Origin: Roseiflexus sp.
GTDB taxonomy: Bacteria; Chloroflexota; Chloroflexia; Chloroflexales; Roseiflexaceae
Assembly (NCBI GenBank): GCA_017743475.1
Contig: JAGHYV010000018.1
Location: 1-61,511, forward strand
Direction of reading: 5' to 3'
Length of the DNA: 61,511 nucleotides
Below are positions 1 through 8,356 of this stretch, in pieces. Position 1 is the stretch's first letter. Each line of letters starts with the position of its first letter. A model generated the notes under the pieces. The model saw nothing but the letters and a program-made list of their open reading frames with translations. It made no database searches and was not told where the DNA came from. The position numbers and the translations under genes are program-made.

Positions 1-1663
1 TGGCGGCGCAGCGGGCTGATTTCAGCAATTTCGGCTCGTTGAAGAGCACTGAAATACGAGACGGGAAGATGCGCTCTGGTCGGTCGTGCACCATTTCAGC
101 AATTTCGGCTCGTTGAAGAGCACTGAAATCGCGCGTTTGACTTTCTCGTACTGCTGCCGTCTGATAATTTCAGCAATTTCGGCTCGTTGAAGAGCACTGA
201 AATCTCAAATGTGTAACGCAAAAGGCAACCTGAAACGGGATTTCAGCAATTTCGGCTCGTTGAAGAGCACTGAAATGTTTGTGGCGCGGCGGCGGGCAGT
301 GGATTGATTTCCTGATTTCAGCAATTTCGGCTCGTTGAAGAGCACTGAAATCGTCGCCGTCGCCGGTAAACGCGCTTACCCAACTGGATTTCAGCAATTT
401 CGGCTCGTTGAAGAGCACTGAAATCTGCGCCGCGCCGTAGGCTCCGCGTTCGTCATCAAGATTTCAGCAATTTCGGCTCGTTGAAGAGCACTGAAATGCG
501 CGCCGCCGCGAGCGGCGTCGCGGGCCGGTTTCGATTTCAGCAATTTCGGCTCGTTGAAGAGCACTGAAATCGCGGCGCGGTTCGACCGTATTCCGCTGTT
601 CGTTAATTTCAGCAATTTCGGCTCGTTGAAGAGCACTGAAATACTGTGTGCTCGAAGAAAGGATTATTGGCATGGGAATTTCAGCAATTTCGGCTCGTTG
701 AAGAGCACTGAAATCGTGCCGACGTGGCGGTTCATTCAGCCAATCGCCAAATTTCAGCAATTTCGGCTCGTTGAAGAGCACTGAAATAACGCCCTCGCTT
801 TGCTGACCAGCGCAATGAGCAGGATTTCAGCAATTTCGGCTCGTTGAAGAGCACTGAAATATTGTTTGAATCGGCGGTTGCCGATCGGCTCGATAAAAGC
901 AATTTCGGCTCGTTGAAGAGCACTGAAATCGCGACCTGCACGCCCGCCTGCAGCGCGTGGCGCAGATTTCAGCAATTTCGGCTCGTTGAAGAGCACTGAA
1001 ATCGACGACGGGGTGATTGCGCTGGCGCTGGCGGCGTGATTTCAGCAATTTCGGCTCGTTGAAGAGCACTGAAATTCAGCCGTCCGCTGGCTGCGCGACC
1101 GGCGGGGGCGATTTCAGCAATTTCGGCTCGTTGAAGAGCACTGAAATGTGGTTATCAGCAGTGTCACAACACTTACTTCTCTTTTATTTCAGCAATTTCG
1201 GCTCGTTGAAGAGCACTGAAATGGCTGGGGCTGTTGCTGACGGCGCTCAACCTGCTGCATTTCAGCAATTTCGGCTCGTTGAAGAGCACTGAAACGGCGC
1301 ACCGCTCCACATCCGGCTCACGCTGCCGACAGATTTCAGCAATTTCGGCTCGTTGAAGAGCACTGAAACAGTCTACCCGCCCAATTAATCGCGGTTTGTA
1401 CATCAAATTTCAGCAATTTCGGCTCGTTGAAGAGCACTGAAACCCCGGAACGCAACCGTGCTGGAGCATGTCATGCCAAATTTCAGCAATTTCGGCTCGT
1501 TGAAGAGCACTGAAACTTTTGCAAATTCGCATAAAACCTGTTCCATAGTTCCTATTTCAGCAATTTCGGCTCGTTGAAGAGCACTGAAACCTTCCAGACG
1601 GCGAGACGGTGGAGCGAGTTTCTTCAGTTTCAGCAATTTTGGCTCGTCGAAGAGTGCCGATAC
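1..1663. CRISPR. CRISPR array, open at the left edge of the window
   Basis: A 37-bp repeat begins ATTTCAGCAATTTCGG and ends AAGAGCACTGAAAT or ...GAAAC, so its ends are inverted complements. Copies start at 19, 93, 167, 240, 315, 388, 461, 534, 606, 678, 751, 824, 893, 966, 1039, 1111, 1186, 1259, 1333, 1407, 1480 and 1554; a degenerate copy lies at 1627-1663. Spacers are 35-38 nt, except 32 nt before the copy at 893, which also has three changed bases (895-897). The first 17 copies end in T, the last five in C. Decay at the right end suggests that this is the leader-distal side and the leader is outside the window; the palindromic repeat ends leave the direction uncertain. No cas gene is present in the window. 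Confidence 0.98.
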
Positions 1664-1730
1664 TATTTTCTATCTCCTCTTTTTCTACCTTCTCGTGCGG
1701 TTTCGGCTCGTTGCGGAGCATCGATACTAT
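1664..1730. repeat. Decayed repeat and pyrimidine-rich trailer of the CRISPR array
   Basis: After the degenerate repeat ending at 1663 comes a pyrimidine-rich stretch (TATTTTCTATCTCC, then CTTTTTCTACCTTCTCGT) and a second, more decayed repeat at about 1691-1727 that still shows TTTCGGCTCGTTG and ends GATAC. This block, from the end of one repeat through the pyrimidine tract, recurs nearly unchanged at 2869-2931. Confidence 0.75.
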
Positions 1731-1820
1731 TTTTTTCTCGTACAGTTTCAGTTTGGGCAACCCGGCAGCGGAGCGGAGAAGCGGTTCGCCCGCTGTTACT
1801 TCCACATCGCATTTGCTCGT

Positions 1821-1909
1821 CACGACGTCCCACGCTCAAGGGACGGCGGATTTGGAGCGCCGACGCGCCAACGCGCAAGCACACGACGTCCCGCGCTCAA
1901 GGGACGGCG
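1821..1909. repeat. Two direct copies of a 28-bp sequence with internal inverted repeat
   Basis: Copies at 1821-1848 and 1882-1909 begin CACGACGTCCC and end AAGGGACGGCG, with one mismatch. Each holds GTCCC...GGGAC, able to form a small stem. They lie inside or next to the transposase remnant. Function unknown. Confidence 0.7.
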
Positions 1910-2170
1910 CACAAGCAGTGCGAAAGGACTGAGGTGCAGCATCTGGAGTGTCTTGTGGCGGATGAAACAGCCATCAAGGATGATAGTGGTGTCGCAATTG
2001 CGCCATGACTGGAGCGGGTCGCAAATGAGCGGGTCGTAGCGTTCATGCGTGTTGATGGCATCGTTGGCAAGCCAGCATCGGATGCGGGCAATGCCCCTCG
2101 CTTCTTTGGCAAGGTCGGGGATGAAGAGTGCGAGCTTCCTGAGATAGACCGAGCGGGCCTGAACAAGACA
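1900..2170 (-). pseudogene. Remnant of an IS4-type transposase (N-terminal part)
   Basis: Read on the minus strand from about 2167, one frame gives VQARSVYLRKLALFIPDLA, then an Arg-rich helix, then TTIILDGCFIRHKTLQML. This resembles the N-terminal half of IS4-type DDE transposases, with ILDG around the first catalytic Asp. There is no start codon: a TGA lies just upstream at about 2168-2170, and the catalytic C-terminal part is missing. A further N-terminal piece may sit in another frame up to about 2270. I infer an old, truncated, frameshifted insertion. The family call is from motif memory only. Confidence 0.55.
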
Positions 2171-2321
2171 GATTCAGTTGTTCAGTTATCGCCAGCGCAA
2201 CGTCGGGTGGTTGCTTCGATATTTCGGGCAATCTGCGGGGCGCGGAGGTCGGAGAGTGTTCAGGCAATGGTGTCTTAACTGGATGCGTGCTAAATTCACG
2301 ATCTGTAGTGGGTAGTACGAA

Positions 2322-2555
2322 ATGACGATCTATAGCTTTACAGTTGTGATTGAACCTGATGAGCAAGGCTTCCACGCCTATGTACCTGCTCTGCCCGGTT
2401 GCCACACGTTTGCCGATACCGTAGATGAAGCTCGCACGAACATCCTGGAAGCGCTTGAACTCCATCTGCACAGTATGCTTGAGGATGGTGAACCTGTCCC
2501 AGTGGAACGCGAGCCGATGTTCATTACCCGTCTCTCCGCGCCGGTAGCCGTATGA
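2322..2555 (+). CDS. hicB: HicB-family antitoxin (short form)
   Basis: A 77-residue protein with the HicB partial RNase H-like fold signature: beta strand YSFTVVIEPDEQGFHAYVP, then the conserved LPGCHTFADTVDEA and a helix AL..HL. No C-terminal DNA-binding domain is visible, as in the short HicB forms. HicB normally binds and neutralises the HicA mRNA interferase. Its stop overlaps the start of the hicA reading frame (ATGA), so the two are translationally coupled. The partner toxin gene carries a nonsense codon, so the antitoxin may now be solitary. Confidence 0.85.
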   Translation: MTIYSFTVVIEPDEQGFHAYVPALPGCHTFADTVDEARTNILEALELHLHSMLEDGEPVPVEREPMFITRLSAPVAV

Positions 2556-2782
2556 GTGAGAAGCTTCCTCGCATAGATTGCCAGGAGTTGATTCGGGCAC
2601 TGGAGCGCGCTGGTTTCGTGAAGAAACGGTAAAAGGGCAGTCACCTGCATACGTGGCGAGAGGCAGATAAGAAACGCGTGACTTTACCTGTTCACCAGGG
2701 GAAGACCGTACCGCTGGGGACGCTGCGTGCTATTCTTCGTGATGTTGACATCAGCATTGAAGAGTTCCGTAAGTTACTCTAG
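2552..2782 (+). pseudogene. hicA: hicA toxin gene interrupted by an in-frame ochre codon
   Basis: The frame starts at ATG 2552 (overlapping the hicB stop) and reads MSEKLPRIDCQELIRALERA, then GFVKKR, then TAA at 2630-2632, and continues in the same frame KGSHLHTW...VTLPVHQGK...GTLRAILRD..IS.EEF to TAG at 2780-2782. In HicA proteins the motif is G-F/Y-x-x-x-R-Q-K-G-S-H, so the TAA sits where Gln (CAA) is expected: one C-to-T change. The catalytic His of GSH lies after the stop, so the toxin should be inactive unless the stop is read through. Family length is about 60-80 residues, matching the full frame. Confidence 0.85.
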
Positions 2783-2868
2783 CAGGCGCTGCCTAACCTG
2801 CGTCTGGAGCGGACGGGATTGTCGGACTGCTGCTCAAGCGCGAGCCATTGGGTAGCTCTGACACCAAC

Positions 2869-2931
2869 ATTTCAGCTCGTTGAAGAGCACCGATACTATT
2901 TTCTATCTCCTCTTTTTCTACCTTCTCGTAC
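2869..2931. repeat. Second copy of the degenerate CRISPR end, outside the array
   Basis: ATTTCAG is joined directly to CTCGTTGAAGAGCAC, a repeat lacking its internal CAATTTCGG, followed by CGATAC and the same pyrimidine tract as at 1664-1696, ending CTTCTCGT. Some 48 bp match the array end at 1649-1697 with one or two differences. The two copies bracket the transposase remnant and hicBA. The rest of the gap 2783-3145 shows only a weak -10-like TATACT at 3083-3088. Confidence 0.75.
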
Positions 2932-2940
2932 AATGCGGGC

Positions 2941-3090
2941 ATGTATGTCCGTGCAGACGCTGCCGGTTGGTCGAGATGGGTGGCAGAGCGCAGCGCGACC
3001 GATGCGACGCTGTGGTTGCTGACCCATCATGAGACTGCACCCAGAGACCACCTGCGCGTATCCTATCCCCCAGCCTCTGTGGTATACTGA
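2941..3090 (+). CDS. Possible small ORF of unknown function
   Basis: ATG 2941 opens a 49-residue frame (MYVRADAAGWSRWVAERSAT ... SYPPASVVY) with ordinary-looking composition and no recognised domain. It directly follows the stray CRISPR-like repeat and has no clear Shine-Dalgarno sequence. It could be a gene remnant or chance. Confidence 0.2.
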   Translation: MYVRADAAGWSRWVAERSATDATLWLLTHHETAPRDHLRVSYPPASVVY

Positions 3091-3145
3091 TAGGCAGGTG
3101 CGGCGCGAACCGCACCAAATTTGTTGTGTTCGTGTGCGAGTGTGC

Positions 3146-4651
3146 ATGGAATATCAACCCGATCTGAAGCGTATAACCGGCGGAGGCGGCGAGATCGCAT
3201 CCGTCGCTCCTGGCAGCATCGCTGCTGAAATCGGACTGCAACCAGGCGATGTGGTGCTGGCAGTGGGTGATTTGCGTCTGCGTGACGTGATCGATTACCG
3301 TTTCGCCATTGCCGAAGAGACTATCGAGTTGCTGGTGCGTCGCGGCGATGAAGAGTTCATCTACGAGATCGAGAAAGACCCTGATGACGACCTGGGTATC
3401 GAGTTCGTCGAGCCGCTCTTTGATCGTCTACGCACCTGCAACAACAAATGCCCGTTCTGCTTTCTAACCCAGATGCCGAAAGGGTTGCGCCGTTCGCTCT
3501 ATCTGAAGGACGATGACTATCGTCTCAGTTTTCTGTACGGCAATTTCGTGACCCTTACCAACCTGACGGAGGAGGACTGGCAGCGGATCGAGCAGCAGCG
3601 TCTCAGCCCGCAGTACATTTCCGTCCACGCAACCGACCGCGCGTTGCGGGCGGTGTTGCTGGGGAAGCCCGATGTGCCGGATGTTCTCGAACAGATCAGG
3701 CGCCTCGGTCGGATCGGCGTGACGGTGCATACCCAGATCGTTGCGCTGCCGCAGATCAACGATGGTGAAGCGCTCCATCAGAGTATTCGCGATCTGGCGG
3801 CGCTCTATCCGATCGTGCAGACGATTGCGGTTGTGCCGGTTGGGTTGACGAAGTATCGCTTCGAGGGGAAGCGACCGCAAACGATCAAAACGGCAATCCA
3901 GATCCATGAGACGCCGGAATGGATCGATGCGACCTGGGAACGGCAACCACGCTGGGACGATGCGCTCCATCTGCACGAACGACGGGTGGCGAACCTGGGG
4001 TATTGCGCACGTCAGATTGTTGCCGCCGATGTGCCGATGCGCTGCTACCGCCCCGACGAAGCGCCGCGCATCATCGATCTTATCGAGGCGTACCAGGCGG
4101 ATTTTCGTCGGCGCTACGGCATCGGTCTCGTGTATGCGTCCGACGAGTTCTACCTGCTCTGTGGGCGTGACCTGCCGCCAGCTGCCGACTATGACGGCAT
4201 GCCCCAGTATTCGAATGGGGTCGGTATGACGCGCGATTTCCTGGATGGATGGGCGAAAGCGCAACGTCGTCTGCCTGCCCGTCTGCCGCAACCCACTGAA
4301 CTGACGATTGTCTGCGGGACGTTGATCGCTCCCATCCTTCAGCGCGTCATCGACCGTCTGAACCGGATCGTCAACCTGCGCGCCCGGTTGCTACCGGTCG
4401 TCAACCGGTTCTTCGGCGAAACGGTGACCGTCTCCGGGTTGCTGATGGGTCAGGATGTCGCACCGGCTATTCGCGCGGCGGGGGCGCGCCGGGTGCTGTT
4501 GCCGCGGGTCATGTTCGATCATACCGGCGCACGCACGATCGATGAGTACACCGTTGAGCGCATTGGCGCTGAAAGCGGCGCCGTGGTTGCTGTCGCTGGC
4601 GAACCGGACGACATTGTGCGCTACGTGCGCGCGTTGAGCGTCGAGCCCTGA
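3146..4651 (+). CDS. PDZ / radical-SAM-like DUF512 family protein
   Basis: A 501-residue protein. Residues about 10-75 form a PDZ-like module (GGEIASVAPGSIAAEIGLQPGD), followed by C98-NNK-C102-PF-C105, a CX3CX2C cluster typical of radical SAM proteins, a TIM-barrel-like middle with TNLTEEDWQRI and ISVHAT, and the C-terminal DUF512 region. The family is found in cyanobacteria, Firmicutes and Chloroflexota; its reaction is not known to me. I chose ATG 3146 because the PDZ module begins right after it; the 39 codons upstream look non-coding and include the TATACT box at 3083. The gene is followed 33 bp later by the HD-GYP gene and may be co-transcribed with it. Confidence 0.85.
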   Translation: MEYQPDLKRITGGGGEIASVAPGSIAAEIGLQPGDVVLAVGDLRLRDVIDYRFAIAEETIELLVRRGDEEFIYEIEKDPDDDLGIEFVEPLFDRLRTCNNKCPFCFLTQMPKGLRRSLYLKDDDYRLSFLYGNFVTLTNLTEEDWQRIEQQRLSPQYISVHATDRALRAVLLGKPDVPDVLEQIRRLGRIGVTVHTQIVALPQINDGEALHQSIRDLAALYPIVQTIAVVPVGLTKYRFEGKRPQTIKTAIQIHETPEWIDATWERQPRWDDALHLHERRVANLGYCARQIVAADVPMRCYRPDEAPRIIDLIEAYQADFRRRYGIGLVYASDEFYLLCGRDLPPAADYDGMPQYSNGVGMTRDFLDGWAKAQRRLPARLPQPTELTIVCGTLIAPILQRVIDRLNRIVNLRARLLPVVNRFFGETVTVSGLLMGQDVAPAIRAAGARRVLLPRVMFDHTGARTIDEYTVERIGAESGAVVAVAGEPDDIVRYVRALSVEP

Positions 4652-4684
4652 GCAACAGTTTCAGGATGGAGCGGAGGGAATACC

Positions 4685-6382
4685 ATGCCGATGCACACCC
4701 TGAGTATTCAACGTGTCCTGAACGTGGTGCAGCGCGCCACCCAGACGGCCGCGCAGGCGAATCTGGCGGCGCTGCTCGACCGGACGCTCGACCTGTTCGT
4801 CGAAGAAGCCCGCGCCGAAGCCGGCACGCTCTACCTGTACGATCCAGAGCGCGATGAACTGGTGTTCCACGTGGTCAAAGGCGATGAGACGAGCCGACGT
4901 CTGCTCGGCATGCGCATCCCGGCGAACCGTGGCGTGGCGGGATCAGCGCTACGCACCCGTGAACCGATCTTTGTCAGCGATGTCGCCAGCGATCCGCGCT
5001 GGGATCGCAGTATCGGCGAACTGGCATCCATCCGCCTGCGCACCATGTACTGCCTTCCGCTGATGATCGAAGAGCGCCCAGTTGGCGTGGTACAGGTCTT
5101 CAACCTGCCCGGCGATGCAGTTGATGCCGAAGAAGAACTGGCACTGTTGCGCATCCTCGGCAATACGATGGTCAGCGTCATCGACAAGACCCGCCTGCTT
5201 GAAGAGACGTATCGCCGCGAACGGCGTCAGCGCGCCCTGGCAGACATCGCCGCGCGCCTGACGACTACGCTCGACCGCCAGCAGTTGTTGACCCTGATCA
5301 TGGACTATGCCCGCGATCTGCTCAACTGCGAAGCAACGTCGGTGTGGGAGATCGACGATAGTGATGAGACCAATCCGGTGTTGCGATCCCACGTCGCCAC
5401 CGGTTCGCGCGGCGAGAAGGTCACCGGTATCACAGTGCCGCCTGGTCAGGGGATCATCGGGCATGTCGTGGCGACCGGTCAGATTGTTCGGGTGGACAAT
5501 GTGCGCGAGGATGCGCGCCACTACCAGGTAGTCGATCAGCAGAGCGGCTTCGTGACGCGCTCGATCCTGTGCGTGCCGCTTCGCGCGCCCAGTATCGAAC
5601 TCGGCGCAGGGCGCGGCCGGGTGGAGGCGCGCATTATTGGTGGCGCGCAGGCGCTCAATAAAATCGATGGTTCTTTCACCGATGATGATGTAAGCCTGTT
5701 CGAGTCGTTCGCCAACCTCTCGGCAACGGTGCTGCAACTATCGCGCCTCTATGCTGATACGCAGAACCTGCTGCTGGGCATGATCAAGGCACTCGTCGAG
5801 GCAGTGGACGCACGCGATCGCAACAATCGGCAGCACTCGCGCCGCGTCTCGGATTTTTCGGTCGCAATTGCAGAAGAACTGGGGCTTTCGGACGAGCAGA
5901 TATTTCACGTGCGCATCGGCAGTCTGTTGCACGATATCGGCAAGATCGGCGTGCCGGACGCAATCCTCGATAAACCGGGGTGTTTGACCCAGGAAGAACT
6001 GATTGAAATGCGCAACCATACGGTCAAGGGGTACGACATCATGAGCCAGGAGGAACTGAAGCGTTTGCTGCGCGTTGAACTACCAGCATTGCTTCAGCAT
6101 CACGAACGACTCGATGGCAATGGCTATCCGCACCGCATCGCCGGTGACCAGATTTCGTGGATTGCGCGCATCGTCGCGGTCGCCGATGTGTTTGATGCGC
6201 TGACCAGCGTTCGACCATACAAAGAACCGTGGAGCGCAGAACAGGCGATTGCCTATCTCCGTGAGCGAAAAGGGATTGAGTTCGATGCCGCGTGCGTTGA
6301 GGCGCTGGCGCGCGCCCGCGCAAAGGGGCATCCGCTTGTGAAGACGCAGGGAGAGCGCGCTGTTGTGAGCCAGGAGAGATGA
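4685..6382 (+). CDS. GAF-GAF-HD-GYP domain protein, probable cyclic-di-GMP phosphodiesterase
   Basis: A 565-residue cytosolic protein with GAF domain 1 at about 28-170, GAF domain 2 at about 198-350, and an HD-GYP domain at about 362-555. The HD doublet lies in LLHDIGKIG (416-417) and the GYP signature in HHERLDGNGYP (472-482), so both metal-site and signature residues are present. HD-GYP proteins hydrolyse cyclic di-GMP; the GAF domains presumably sense a small ligand. A strong Shine-Dalgarno (GGAGGG) precedes ATG 4685. The stop lies 4 bp before der, so the two genes are probably co-transcribed. Confidence 0.9.
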   Translation: MPMHTLSIQRVLNVVQRATQTAAQANLAALLDRTLDLFVEEARAEAGTLYLYDPERDELVFHVVKGDETSRRLLGMRIPANRGVAGSALRTREPIFVSDVASDPRWDRSIGELASIRLRTMYCLPLMIEERPVGVVQVFNLPGDAVDAEEELALLRILGNTMVSVIDKTRLLEETYRRERRQRALADIAARLTTTLDRQQLLTLIMDYARDLLNCEATSVWEIDDSDETNPVLRSHVATGSRGEKVTGITVPPGQGIIGHVVATGQIVRVDNVREDARHYQVVDQQSGFVTRSILCVPLRAPSIELGAGRGRVEARIIGGAQALNKIDGSFTDDDVSLFESFANLSATVLQLSRLYADTQNLLLGMIKALVEAVDARDRNNRQHSRRVSDFSVAIAEELGLSDEQIFHVRIGSLLHDIGKIGVPDAILDKPGCLTQEELIEMRNHTVKGYDIMSQEELKRLLRVELPALLQHHERLDGNGYPHRIAGDQISWIARIVAVADVFDALTSVRPYKEPWSAEQAIAYLRERKGIEFDAACVEALARARAKGHPLVKTQGERAVVSQER

Positions 6383-6386
6383 CCTT

Positions 6387-7868
6387 ATGAAACCAATCGT
6401 TGCTTTGGTAGGGCGCCCGAATGTCGGGAAATCAACATTGTTCAACCGACTGATCGGTGAGCGCCGCGCGATTGTCGAAGATATTCCCGGTACCACACGC
6501 GACCGGTTGTATGGTGATACCGAATGGAACGGTCGCGTGTTCACCGTTGTCGATACTGCCGGTCTGCTCCTCGACGAAGACGACCTGACGCCAGGCACGC
6601 CGCAACTGGAAATTGCCCGGCGCGTGCGTGAACAGGCGGAAATCGCAATCGAAGAAGCTGATGCGATCATCTTCATCGTCGATAGCCGCGAAGGGTTGAC
6701 TGCCGCCGATGCTGCCGTTGCCGAAGTGTTGCGTCATGCTGGCAAACCGGTCGTGCTTGCCGCCAACAAAGCCGACAACCGCGAACGCGCGCTGGATGCG
6801 GTTGAGTTTTACGCACTAAACCTGGGTGAACCCATCCCGATGAGTGCCTACCATGGGATCGGCGTCGGCGATGTGCTCGACCGGGTGACCGAAGTGTTGC
6901 CGATTGTCGAAGTAGAGGAAGAGGATGCTGCGGTCAAGATCGCGATTGTTGGGCGTCCAAACGTTGGCAAGTCGTCGCTGCTTAACCGATTGCTCGGTCA
7001 GGAGCGCAGTGTCGTGAGCGACGTTCCTGGCACGACGCGCGACAGTATTGATACACCGATTGAGATCAATGGCACCAAGGCGTTGTTGATCGACACTGCT
7101 GGAATCCGTCGTCGCGGCAAGATCGAACGCGGCCTCGAACGATATAGTGTGATGCGCGCCCTGCGCGCCATCGAACGCTCCGATGTCGCCCTGCTCCTCA
7201 TCGACGCGACCGAAGGGGTAACTGCGCAGGATACGCATATCGCCGGCATGATTCTCGAATCGCTCAAAGGGGTGGCAATTCTGGTCAACAAATGGGATCT
7301 GGTGGTGAAGGACAACACCACCTTCGATGCCTTTAGCCGTCATGTGCGTGAAGCGTTCAAGTTCATTTCCTACGCGCCGCTGCTGTTCATTTCGGCAAAG
7401 ACCGGACAGCGCGTCGATAAGGTCTTACCGCTGGCGCTGGAGATCGCCCGCAATCGCCAGCGCCGCATCCCGACCTCTGAACTCAACATGCTGCTCCGTC
7501 GCGCGACATATGAGCATCCGCCAACTGCCGTTCACAAGGGTGCACATCTGCGGATCTACTACGCAACCCAGCCGCAGGTCGCGCCGCCGGTCTTTCTGTT
7601 CTTTGCCAATCAGGCGGAACAGGTGCACTGGGGGTATGCGCGCTATCTGGAAAACCGCATTCGTGAGCGATACGACTTCACCGGCACGCCAATCAAGATT
7701 GTCTTCCGCAGTCGCCCCAGGCGTGACGAGCGCGACAGACCAGCCGTCGTCCGGACGCGCGCCACATCCGCAATGCACACTCATAGCGCAGCGCCAGCGG
7801 AGCGCGTTGAAATCTGGGAGAGCGACGATTTCGACGAAGAAGCCGAGGTCTACTGGACGAACGAGTAG
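6387..7868 (+). CDS. der: Ribosome biogenesis GTPase Der (EngA)
   Basis: A 493-residue tandem GTPase. The first G domain has GRPNVGKS (9-16), DTAGL and NKAD (127-130); the second has GRPNVGKS (189-196), DTAGI and NKWD; a KH-like C-terminal domain follows. Der acts in assembly of the 50S ribosomal subunit. The tail after the KH-like domain is about 40 residues longer than in common Der proteins and ends acidic (ESDDFDEEAEVYWTNE). It starts 4 bp after the HD-GYP stop and is probably co-transcribed with it. Confidence 0.97.
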   Translation: MKPIVALVGRPNVGKSTLFNRLIGERRAIVEDIPGTTRDRLYGDTEWNGRVFTVVDTAGLLLDEDDLTPGTPQLEIARRVREQAEIAIEEADAIIFIVDSREGLTAADAAVAEVLRHAGKPVVLAANKADNRERALDAVEFYALNLGEPIPMSAYHGIGVGDVLDRVTEVLPIVEVEEEDAAVKIAIVGRPNVGKSSLLNRLLGQERSVVSDVPGTTRDSIDTPIEINGTKALLIDTAGIRRRGKIERGLERYSVMRALRAIERSDVALLLIDATEGVTAQDTHIAGMILESLKGVAILVNKWDLVVKDNTTFDAFSRHVREAFKFISYAPLLFISAKTGQRVDKVLPLALEIARNRQRRIPTSELNMLLRRATYEHPPTAVHKGAHLRIYYATQPQVAPPVFLFFANQAEQVHWGYARYLENRIRERYDFTGTPIKIVFRSRPRRDERDRPAVVRTRATSAMHTHSAAPAERVEIWESDDFDEEAEVYWTNE

Positions 7869-7870
7869 CG

Positions 7871-8286
7871 TCACTCCGGCAGCACAACAGTTTTCAGCGC
7901 GCTAACCGACGACGGCGCCCCCGGCGCATGGTATGAGACGGTGTACGGACCAATCGTGCAGAACATGCCATCAGTCAGCAAATGGGGTTTGTGGGGCGTC
8001 AGGCAGTGGCCATTAACATAAGGTGCCGTTGGCGTGGCCAATATCCACAACCATTACCCCTTCCGGGCAGGGATGGAACTCGGCGTGACGACGCGAGACC
8101 CCCCTCGTAACTCAACACCAGGTCGTTGCTCGGCGCACGTCCGGCTGTTACAGCAACCTTTCCCAACACAATCCGCTGTTCAATCACGCCGTCGCGATGG
8201 ACAATCAGACGCGCAGCTGGTGAAAGCCTAGCGAAGGACGCACTGCTGTGTGTTTCCGAAGGTTGTTGATCTGAACTGCTGTCCAT
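7871..8286 (-). pseudogene. FHA-domain protein gene with two homopolymer frameshifts
   Basis: From ATG 8286 the frame reads into an FHA domain (AARLIVHRDGVIEQ ... VTAGRAPSNDLVLSYEG). At about 8095-8100 a run of six G shifts the frame: with one G fewer it would continue VSRRHAEFHPCPEGVMVVDI, the FHA core. At about 8020 an extra T in GGCACCTTATG shifts it again: removing it gives NGTYVNGHCLTPHKP and the frame closes at TGA 7871-7873. The intact ancestor would have been about 138 residues and bound phosphothreonine peptides. Two errors in homopolymers could be real decay or sequencing errors. Confidence 0.8.
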
Positions 8287-8356
8287 GGTTGCTCCTGAAA
8301 GTTTTGGTTACTCCGTATGATTGTAGCAAATGGTGAATCGCAGGCACGTATCGTGA

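Noticed and set aside
19-1590. Self-targeting by CRISPR spacers
   Set aside because: I compared some spacers by eye with the window and saw no match; without a search nothing can be claimed.
170-1636. Many short open frames on both strands across 170-1636
   Set aside because: They are translations of the CRISPR repeat (FSNFGSLKSTE or FSALQRAEIAEI) and have no coding value.
1574-2008. 144-codon plus-strand frame after the CRISPR array
   Set aside because: It begins in a repeat, crosses the pyrimidine tract, and the minus strand of the same region shows transposase-like sequence.
3464-4291. 275-codon minus-strand open frame
   Set aside because: Antisense shadow of the DUF512 gene; Arg/His-rich composition and no recognised motif.
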